Assembly: GCA_007280145.1 (NCBI GenBank)
Contig: QYPU01000048.1
Location: forward strand, 1-10,280
Reading direction: 5' to 3'
DNA: 10,280 nucleotides
Source of the DNA: Dehalococcoidia bacterium
GTDB taxonomy: Bacteria > Chloroflexota > Dehalococcoidia > GIF9 > UBA5629
The notes beneath the pieces are model-generated. The model was not told the origin of the DNA and searched no databases. It was given only the letters and a program-made list of their open reading frames with translations. This document shows, piece by piece, positions 5,526 to 10,280 of the stretch. Positions within the stretch are counted from its first letter, which is position 1, and the number at the start of each line of letters is the position of its first letter. The position numbers and the translations under genes are program-made.

Positions 5526-6182
5526 TTAAGTGGCACTAGTCGCTACCTCCTGAGTTGGCTTTTGGCCCCACAGCTCTTCCATCCTCCGCACGGCAGCTAC
5601 AGTCACTATCAATGTTCTATAAGAGAGTAAATCAGCCACATTAAGCAAAGATGCTGGCGTTGTTTTAACGCCTAGCAAATTGCGTGCCGACTTAACCACA
5701 TTAGCTTCGGTTCCAGCAGTAGCAATAAGAGCAGAGGTGCCGACTCCTAGCGATAATAAGATATCAAGGATTCCTTTCGTTTTTGGCTCGTCAAGCTCAA
5801 GCCTGTCCACAACTTTTACTTCTCCATCGCTCACCTTGGCAGAAAGAACACACCTCAAGGCTAAACGCCGCATCTTCTTAGGCATAGCCTGCCGATAACT
5901 CCGAGGGTGGGGCCCAAAAGCCACTCCACCCCCCCTAAGGAGTGGTGACTTTTTATCACCACGACGTGCCCGACCAGTATGCTTCTGCGCAAAAAGCTTC
6001 CTTGTGCTCCCTCTAACCTCACCCCTCGTCTTAGTATCAGCAGTGCCCTGACGACGATTAGCTAACTGTCTCACTAACGCCTGATGCACCACAGCTTCAT
6101 TAAAGGGCACGCCAAAGACATCGTCCCCTACTTCTATCTGGCTAACTACTTCGCCTTTCAAATTATAAACCTGGACTTGCAC
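5526..6182 (-). CDS. rplD: 50S ribosomal protein L4 (uL4), GTG start
   Basis: This 218-residue protein has a globular domain on the ribosome surface and a long loop reaching the exit tunnel; in E. coli it also represses its own operon. The loop is seen at about residues 44-95: TKTRGEVRGSTRKLFAQKHT, then GRARRGDKKSPLLRGGGVAF and GPHPRSY, equivalent to the family KxRxEVxGxxxKPxxQKGTGRARxGxxxxPxxxGGGxxFGP. The middle helix MPKKMRRLALRCVLSAK and the C-terminal LLSYRTLIVTVAAVRRMEE (family LNxxDLLxxxxLVxTxxAxxxLEE) follow. The GTG start at 6182-6180 has AAAGG at 6191-6195 (8-base spacer) and the conserved VYNLKG opening. The stop of rplC is 11 bases upstream. About 10 extra residues at the C-terminus (QEVATSAT) look unstructured. 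Confidence 0.96.
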   Translation of the reverse strand: MQVQVYNLKGEVVSQIEVGDDVFGVPFNEAVVHQALVRQLANRRQGTADTKTRGEVRGSTRKLFAQKHTGRARRGDKKSPLLRGGGVAFGPHPRSYRQAMPKKMRRLALRCVLSAKVSDGEVKVVDRLELDEPKTKGILDILLSLGVGTSALIATAGTEANVVKSARNLLGVKTTPASLLNVADLLSYRTLIVTVAAVRRMEELWGQKPTQEVATSAT

Positions 6183-6193
6183 CTTTTTTACCT

Positions 6194-6805
6194 TTACCCA
6201 GCTTTCTTAATGAGCACCAGGCCTTTTTTAGCACCAGGCACTGCGCCCTTCACCAGAAGTAAGTGACGAGCTAAATCAACATCGATTACCTTAAGATTAC
6301 GCGCCGTTACTCGTCTATTCCCCATACGTCCAGCCATGCGAGTTCCTTTGAGCACCCGCCCCGGGGACGTAGTTGCACCAATAGAGCCGGGGGCCCGGTG
6401 GCGGTCGGATTGTCCATGAGTCTTTGGCCCACCAGCAAAATGATGACGCTTAACTACGCCAGCAAAACCTTTGCCTTTCGATACACCAATGACATCGATT
6501 AAATCACCCGTCTTAAACATATCTACATCAATTCTCTGTCCCACTTGAACAGGCTTGACATCTTCCACATCAAACTCACGGAGATACCTAAGCTGGCCCA
6601 CATCCTTAAGATGCCCTTTTTGCGGAGAGTTAAGCCGCTTTGTTTCTCCGAAGCCGAGCTGGACAGCACTGTAACCATCCTTCGCCTCAGTCTTCACCTG
6701 GGTAACAAAGCAAGGGCCGGCTTCAATGGCCGTTACTACTACTTCGCCATCCTCTCGGAAAAGCTGAGTCATGCCTATCTTTCTACCAATCATTCCTTGA
6801 GTCAT
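6194..6805 (-). CDS. rplC: 50S ribosomal protein L3 (uL3)
   Basis: This 203-residue protein is an assembly initiator whose central extension reaches the peptidyl transferase centre. The N-terminus MIGRKIGMTQLF (after MTQG) is the L3 signature, and the extension HHFAGGPKTHGQSDRHRAPGS (written HHFAGGPKTHGQ plus SDRHRAPGS) IGATTSPGRVLKG and MAGRMGNRRVTARNLKVIDVD are in place. The glutamine methylated by PrmB in E. coli (GSIGQNQTPG) is not conserved here, where the text reads GSIGATTSPG. ATG 6805 is chosen: GGGA at 6809-6812 is close (3-base spacer) but the next ATG, 12 bases on, would leave the site touching the start. It follows rpsJ by 9 bases. Confidence 0.96.
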   Translation of the reverse strand: MTQGMIGRKIGMTQLFREDGEVVVTAIEAGPCFVTQVKTEAKDGYSAVQLGFGETKRLNSPQKGHLKDVGQLRYLREFDVEDVKPVQVGQRIDVDMFKTGDLIDVIGVSKGKGFAGVVKRHHFAGGPKTHGQSDRHRAPGSIGATTSPGRVLKGTRMAGRMGNRRVTARNLKVIDVDLARHLLLVKGAVPGAKKGLVLIKKAG

Positions 6806-6814
6806 TTTTCCCGA

Positions 6815-7123
6815 CTATAACCTAATATCTATTTCCACGCCAGAAGGCAACTGAAGCTGGGTCAACGCATCTACAGTTTTGGAACTTGGCCCCAAAATAT
6901 CAATAAGGCGCATGTGAGTACGAATCTCAAATTGCTCCCGCGAATCCTTATCAATATGGGGAGAACGAATGACGCAAAACTTTTGGATTCGAGTAGGTAG
7001 GGGTACTGGGCCAACAACCACAGCACCAGTGCGCTCTGCAGTCTCCACAATCTGCCCCACTGACTGGTCAACCAGCTTGTGGTCATATCCCTTAATCTTA
7101 ATTCGAATCTTTTGCTTAGGCAT
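6815..7123 (-). CDS. rpsJ: 30S ribosomal protein S10 / NusE (uS10)
   Basis: This 102-residue protein has the standard S10 length. It sits in the small-subunit head and, as NusE with NusB, joins transcription antitermination complexes; it also contacts NusG/NusA-linked RNA polymerase. It opens QKIRIKIKGYDHKLVDQS (family xIRIRLKAYDHRxLDxS), has GPVPLPTRIQKFCVIRSPHI (20 residues, including the conserved GPIPLPTxxxxxTVLRSPHxxK), and EQFEIRTHMRLIDI (EQFExRxHKRLIDI). The ATG at 7123 directly follows the TAA of fusA, with AAGGA at 7130-7134 inside the last fusA codons (6-base spacer). In many bacteria tuf lies here; its absence joins the str and S10 clusters tightly. Confidence 0.97.
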   Translation of the reverse strand: MPKQKIRIKIKGYDHKLVDQSVGQIVETAERTGAVVVGPVPLPTRIQKFCVIRSPHIDKDSREQFEIRTHMRLIDILGPSSKTVDALTQLQLPSGVEIDIRL

Positions 7124-9202
7124 TTATCTTCCTTTAGCCCCGACCTTAATCTGCTCCACCAAATTAGCAGGCATCTCTTTGCAGCAATCAAACTCCAGAG
7201 AATAAGTTGCCCTGCCCTGGCTTAGTGACCTTAGTGCAGTAGCGTAGCCGAAAGTCTCAGCTAGGGGAACAAAAGAACGGACAACACAAATTTCACCCTG
7301 GGTCTCAATGCCCTCAATATGCCCTCTTCTTGAATTCAAATCACCGATGGCATCACCCAGGAACTGTGCTGGCAGCACTAGTTCTAACTTCATAATTGGC
7401 TCAAGGAGAGTAGGTTTAGCCTTACTGACACCATCTTTCAAAGCTATTGAACCTGCCATCTTGAAAGCCAATTCCGAAGAATCAACTTCATGGAAGCTGC
7501 CATCATATAAAGTCACCTTGATATCCACTATTGGATAACCAGCTACTACGCCGTTTTCTAAAGCCTCTTTGACTCCCGCTTCTACTGCTGGAACATATTC
7601 CTTTGGTATAGTCCCCCCTCGAAGCTGGTTAAGAAACTTAAACCCACTACCACGCCCTCCAGGCTCAAGTCTAAGCCAGACATGGCCATACTGTCCATGG
7701 CCGCCAAACTGACGGATAAATCTACCCTCAGTTTCTACTGGCACAGTGATAGCCTCCTTGTAAGCTACTTGTGGCTTGCCAACCCTTACCATCACATTAA
7801 ACTCACGCAGCATGCGGTCTATTAAAACCTCCAGATGCAATTCGCCCATCCCCGAAATAAGAGTCTGCCCAGTTTCCTCATCACTGCGTATCTTAAAGGT
7901 AGGATCCTCTTCCGAAAGTTTATTCAGAGCTTCACCCAGCCTATCTTGATCAGCCTTACTCTTAGGTTCAGCAACCACCGAAAGCACCGGCTCAGGAAAA
8001 CGAATAGGTTCGAGAACAACAGAGTGGGCCAAATCACACAAAGTATCCCCCGTGAAGGTATCCTTAAGGCCGAGAGTAGCGGCGATAGCGCCGGTATCAA
8101 CCTCTTTAACTTCCTCGCGTTTATTAGCATGCATAAGAACCAATCTTCCAAGACGCCCCTTGTGGCCTCTACTAGAATTAAAGACCTGTGTCCCCACCCT
8201 GACCTTACCTGAGTAAACCCGAAAATAAACTAACCTGCCCATAAAAGGGTCGGCAACTACCTTGAAAGCTAAAGCTAAAAATGGGGCGTCGTCACTCGCC
8301 TCCCAGAGAACCTCTTCACTACTCTCAGAATCAATAACACGAACCGGTGGCATCTCTAAAGGAGAGGGAAGATAATCTGTAACAGCATCAAGCAATAATT
8401 GGATTCCCTTATCTCTCAAAGCGCTACCGCAAAGGACAGGCACTATCCGATTAGCCAAAGTCAACTTCCTTATAGCAGCTTTGACTTCATGACTGGGAAT
8501 ATCTTCATCTTCAAGGTAAAGCAACATCAATTGATCATCATTCTCAGCTAGCGTCTCAATTAGCGACCGACGGTATTTAGCCACCTCAACTTTCTTTTCC
8601 TCTGGAACAGGCATTTCTACCATCGTTGTGCCAGCATCATCGGAAAAGTGCCAAGCTTTTTCATCGATTAAGTCTATAACACCCTGGAAAAGATTCTCCT
8701 TACCCAAAGGCAACTGTATCGGTATAGCTCTGGTCCGCAGACGCTTTTCCATCATGCTTATAGTGCGATAAAAGTCAGCACCCACCCTATCCATTTTGTT
8801 GATAAAACAGATTCTCGGCACGCTGTATTTATCCGCTTGACGCCACACTGTCTCTGATTGAGCCTCTACCCCAGCCACAGCATCAAATACCACTACCCCC
8901 CCATCCAGCACTCGGAGACTGCGTTCAACTTCGGCAGTAAAATCCACATGCCCTGGGGTGTCAATGATATTTATACGATGTTCCCCCCACTGACAAGTGG
9001 TAGCTGCGGCAGTGATAGTAATGCCTCGCTCTCGCTCTTGCTGCATCCAATCCATCACCGCTGTCCCTTCATCTACCCCACCAACCTTATAAGTCCGACC
9101 TGTGTAAAATAGGACTCTCTCGGTAACAGTAGTTTTGCCAGCATCAATATGAGCGATGATGCCTATGTTTCGCACTTTGTCTAAAGGAAAAGTCCTGGGC
9201 AT
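7124..9202 (-). CDS. fusA: Elongation factor G (EF-G)
   Basis: EF-G is the GTPase that drives tRNA-mRNA translocation and, with RRF, ribosome recycling. From the ATG at 9202 it has 692 residues, the family norm. G-domain motifs: AHIDAGKTT (17-25, P-loop), RGITI (59-63, switch I), DTPGH (81-85), NKMD (135-138) and GSALRDKG (259-266). Domains II-V follow; FGGHGQYGHV opens domain IV, and its tip keeps YDGSFHEVDSSE with the histidine at the decoding-site loop. A longer reading frame starts at ATG 9268 (714 residues) and overlaps the rpsG stop by 7 bases, but its extra 22 residues are not family-like and it has no Shine-Dalgarno. The ATG at 9202 has AGGA at 9212-9215 and starts MPRTFPLDKVRNIGI, as is normal. 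The TAA abuts the ATG of rpsJ. Position in the str cluster argues for the housekeeping EF-G and not a paralogue. Confidence 0.97.
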   Translation of the reverse strand: MPRTFPLDKVRNIGIIAHIDAGKTTVTERVLFYTGRTYKVGGVDEGTAVMDWMQQERERGITITAAATTCQWGEHRINIIDTPGHVDFTAEVERSLRVLDGGVVVFDAVAGVEAQSETVWRQADKYSVPRICFINKMDRVGADFYRTISMMEKRLRTRAIPIQLPLGKENLFQGVIDLIDEKAWHFSDDAGTTMVEMPVPEEKKVEVAKYRRSLIETLAENDDQLMLLYLEDEDIPSHEVKAAIRKLTLANRIVPVLCGSALRDKGIQLLLDAVTDYLPSPLEMPPVRVIDSESSEEVLWEASDDAPFLALAFKVVADPFMGRLVYFRVYSGKVRVGTQVFNSSRGHKGRLGRLVLMHANKREEVKEVDTGAIAATLGLKDTFTGDTLCDLAHSVVLEPIRFPEPVLSVVAEPKSKADQDRLGEALNKLSEEDPTFKIRSDEETGQTLISGMGELHLEVLIDRMLREFNVMVRVGKPQVAYKEAITVPVETEGRFIRQFGGHGQYGHVWLRLEPGGRGSGFKFLNQLRGGTIPKEYVPAVEAGVKEALENGVVAGYPIVDIKVTLYDGSFHEVDSSELAFKMAGSIALKDGVSKAKPTLLEPIMKLELVLPAQFLGDAIGDLNSRRGHIEGIETQGEICVVRSFVPLAETFGYATALRSLSQGRATYSLEFDCCKEMPANLVEQIKVGAKGR

Positions 9203-9211
9203 AATATTATT

Positions 9212-9215
9212 TCCT
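9212..9215 (-). promoter_or_regulatory. Ribosome binding site favouring the shorter fusA start
   Basis: The minus strand reads AGGA here, within ATAGGAAA, 9 bases before ATG 9202-9200. The competing ATG at 9268 has nothing like a Shine-Dalgarno in the preceding 20 bases. This supports a 692-residue EF-G. Confidence 0.6.
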
Positions 9216-9261
9216 ATGCCAACCATTTCTTCTGGCTTTAAAGTCTTAACTACTGCAGTCG

Positions 9262-9732
9262 TCACCATCGATAATGAGCAAAAGCTTTATTTGCCTCGGC
9301 CATCCTATGAGTGTCTTGCCGCTTCTTGATAGTTGCTCCCTGCTCCTGAGCAGCATCGATAATCTCAGCCGCCAATTTCTCCGCCATAGATTTACCACTC
9401 CGAGCTCGAGCATAATTGACAAGCCAGCGCATAGCTAAAGACAATGCGCGTTCAGATCGAACCTCAATTGGCACCTGGTAAGTAGCGCCACCAACACGCC
9501 GCGATTTAACTTCAAGTACAGGGGTAGCATTCTTAATAGCCTTGTCTAGAACCTCCATAGGCTCCGTTTTCAATTGTTGATTAACCAAATCCAAAGCATC
9601 ATAAACAACTCGCTCAGCTGTGGCCTTCCTCCCTTGCACCATCACTCTATTGATAAACTTAGCCAAGGTATGGCTTCCATACCTTGGGTCAGGATGTATT
9701 TTCCTTTTTACTACTCTAGTTCGCCTTGACAT
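9262..9732 (-). CDS. rpsG: 30S ribosomal protein S7 (uS7)
   Basis: This 156-residue protein nucleates the head of the small subunit, binds the 3' major domain of 16S rRNA and lines the E site; in E. coli it represses the str operon. It opens MSRRTRVVKRKIHPDPRYGS (family MPRRxxxxKRxxxPDPxYxS), followed by KFINRVMVQGRKATAE and the beta-hairpin region VGGATYQVPIEVRSERALSL (20 residues, GGATYQVPVEVRxxRRxxL). It ends with KRQDTHRMAEANKAFAHYRW, the typical bacterial end. ATG 9732 has GGGAG at 9738-9742 (5-base spacer), 16 bases after the rpsL stop. Its stop TGA lies within the sequence ATGGTGA, which also holds the upstream candidate start of fusA. Confidence 0.97.
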   Translation of the reverse strand: MSRRTRVVKRKIHPDPRYGSHTLAKFINRVMVQGRKATAERVVYDALDLVNQQLKTEPMEVLDKAIKNATPVLEVKSRRVGGATYQVPIEVRSERALSLAMRWLVNYARARSGKSMAEKLAAEIIDAAQEQGATIKKRQDTHRMAEANKAFAHYRW

Positions 9733-9748
9733 CTAAACTCCCAAAGTG

Positions 9749-10168
9749 TTAACTGGTTTTACTTCGCTTGGCTCCATATTTACTCCGCCCCTGCTTGCGA
9801 TTCTCTACCCCAGCAGTATCCAGAGTACCCCGAATAATATGATATCGAACTCCAGGCAAATCTTTTACCCTACCACCACGGATAAGAACCACAGAATGCT
9901 CTTGCAAATTATGTCCCTCCCCAGGGATATAAGCAGTAACTTCAATACCATTGGTCAACCGCACGCGGGCAATCTTACGTAAGGCAGAATTGGGCTTCTT
10001 CGGAGTCATAGTCTTAACCAGAATACAGACTCCACGCTTCTGCGGCGAGTTTCCACCTCGCTTAGTTATATTTTTTAAAGCATTATAAGTGAGGCCCAAT
10101 ACCGGAGCTTTGCTCCGCTTAGCGAGCCGCCGCCGCCCCTTTCGAACCAGTTGATTAACCGTCGGCAT
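9749..10168 (-). CDS. rpsL: 30S ribosomal protein S12 (uS12)
   Basis: This 139-residue protein lies at the decoding centre and controls accuracy. It opens MPTVNQLVRKGRRRLAKRSK, then has the longer N-terminal segment (roughly residues 21-41) found in Gram-positive and Chloroflexota S12 but missing from the 124-residue E. coli form. SPQKRGVC, TPKKPNSALRK (55-65) and the RGGRVKDLPGVRYH loop (97-110) are intact. The two lysines whose change gives streptomycin resistance in other bacteria are wild type: K57 (E. coli K42/43) and K102 (E. coli K87/88). D103 is the expected methylthiolation site. ATG 10168 has AAGGA at 10179-10183 (10-base spacer). It is the first gene of the block, preceded by the structured leader. 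Confidence 0.98.
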   Translation of the reverse strand: MPTVNQLVRKGRRRLAKRSKAPVLGLTYNALKNITKRGGNSPQKRGVCILVKTMTPKKPNSALRKIARVRLTNGIEVTAYIPGEGHNLQEHSVVLIRGGRVKDLPGVRYHIIRGTLDTAGVENRKQGRSKYGAKRSKTS

Positions 10169-10187
10169 CTTAATCTATTCCTTCCCT

Positions 10188-10193
10188 ATTATA
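10188..10193 (-). promoter_or_regulatory. Possible -10 box upstream of rpsL
   Basis: The minus strand reads TATAAT, identical to the sigma70-type -10 consensus. At the usual 17-base spacing the -35 position falls in the T-run of the hairpin (GTTTTT), a poor match. Transcription would begin near 10181, on top of the rpsL Shine-Dalgarno (10179-10183), leaving almost no leader. It could be a weak promoter or a chance match in AT-rich sequence; the main promoter probably lies upstream of the window edge. Confidence 0.3.
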
Positions 10194-10208
10194 AACATAA
10201 ACAACAAT

Positions 10209-10277
10209 AAAAAAACCACCTAGTTGTCTACCGGTCTACCTCCCGATAAGGTTCGCGCCCCGGTTCAACTAGCCGGC
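10209..10277 (-). terminator. Nested inverted repeat with T-run before rpsL (terminator or attenuator)
   Basis: On the minus strand CTAGTTG (10266-10272) pairs with CAACTAG (10220-10226). One mismatch further out the stem can extend by GCCG against TGGT (two G-C and two G-U pairs). Inside it ACCGG (10260-10264) pairs with CCGGT (10230-10234), and innermost ACCTT (10248-10252) pairs with GAGGT (10238-10242, one G-U) around a 5-base loop. Seven T residues (10215-10209) follow the outer stem at once, as in an intrinsic terminator. It may end an upstream gene, or act as a leader attenuator of the ribosomal operon; the sequence alone does not decide. The arms are longer and more branched than a simple terminator. 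Confidence 0.55.
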
Positions 10278-10280
10278 CTA

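Noticed and set aside
6871..7191. 106-codon open frame on the minus strand across the fusA-rpsJ junction
   Set aside because: It overlaps both genes in a different frame and has no family likeness. The real S10 and EF-G sequences account for this DNA.
7924..8151. 75-codon minus-strand frame inside fusA with a hydrophobic, leucine-rich translation
   Set aside because: It lies wholly within conserved EF-G codons in a shifted frame; hydrophobicity in such shadows is common and there is no sign of a ribosome binding site that would set it apart.
10228..10278. Open frame on the minus strand from the window edge to a TAG at 10230-10228, reading GRLVEPGREPYREVDR
   Set aside because: It could be the last 16 codons of an upstream gene, but I recognise no family (it does not look like the RpoC end), and it lies wholly inside the nested hairpin, so the short open run may be chance. 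The upstream sequence would be needed.
10251..10280. GGTTCGCG / CCGGTTCAACTAGCCGG on the plus strand as a tRNA T-arm
   Set aside because: The GGTTCAA core resembles a T-loop, but no 5-base stem with a 7-base loop forms in register, and no acceptor, D or anticodon arm can be built in the window. The bases fit better in the nested hairpin.
1..10280. Mobile elements, CRISPR arrays, phage or defence genes
   Set aside because: I looked for repeats, transposase-like frames and foreign-looking segments between genes; all space is taken by ribosomal genes with short gaps, and none was found.

Overview
The window carries one continuous block of translation genes, all on the minus strand, so transcription runs from high to low coordinates. 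In transcription order the genes are rpsL, rpsG and fusA (the str cluster); rpsJ, rplC, rplD, rplW, a 31-residue bS22/mS38-like gene, rplB, rpsS, rplV, rpsC, rplP, rpmC and rpsQ (the S10 cluster); and rplN, rplX, rplE, rpsZ, rpsH and the first 42 codons of rplF (the start of the spc cluster). Every recognised product is a ribosomal protein or elongation factor G. Intergenic gaps run from zero to a few tens of bases, several genes overlap, and I see no internal terminator, so the block probably works as one long operon that continues past base 1.

The organism is a bacterium, most likely of the Chloroflexota and perhaps near Dehalococcoidia. This is an inference from several points: S12 with the longer (139-residue) N-terminal region; zinc-type S14; L24 with two CxxC pairs; no tuf between fusA and rpsJ; general likeness of L2, L4 and EF-G to that group; and a bS22-type mini-protein, a family I associate with Actinomycetota and Chloroflexota. 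No 16S gene is present to settle it. Base composition looks moderate and even throughout, with no sign of foreign DNA.

Region by region: 10169-10280 is the leader of rpsL. It holds a nested inverted repeat followed by a seven-T run and then a consensus-like -10 box. Bases 9262-10168 hold rpsL and rpsG, and 7124-9202 (or to 9268) holds fusA. fusA abuts rpsJ as TAA-ATG, which joins the str and S10 clusters. Bases 2038-7123 are the S10 cluster and 1-2015 the spc cluster start.

The most notable item is a gene at 5102-5197, too short for ordinary gene calling. It starts with TTG and encodes a 31-residue, extremely basic protein with the signature of the AURKAIP1/COX24 family (bS22 of mycobacterial ribosomes, mS38 of mitochondrial ribosomes). 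It fills what would otherwise be an unusually long gap between rplW and rplB. Other points of interest are a 32-base overlap of rpsC with rplP, heavy use of GTG and TTG starts (8 of 21 genes), and an uncertain fusA start.
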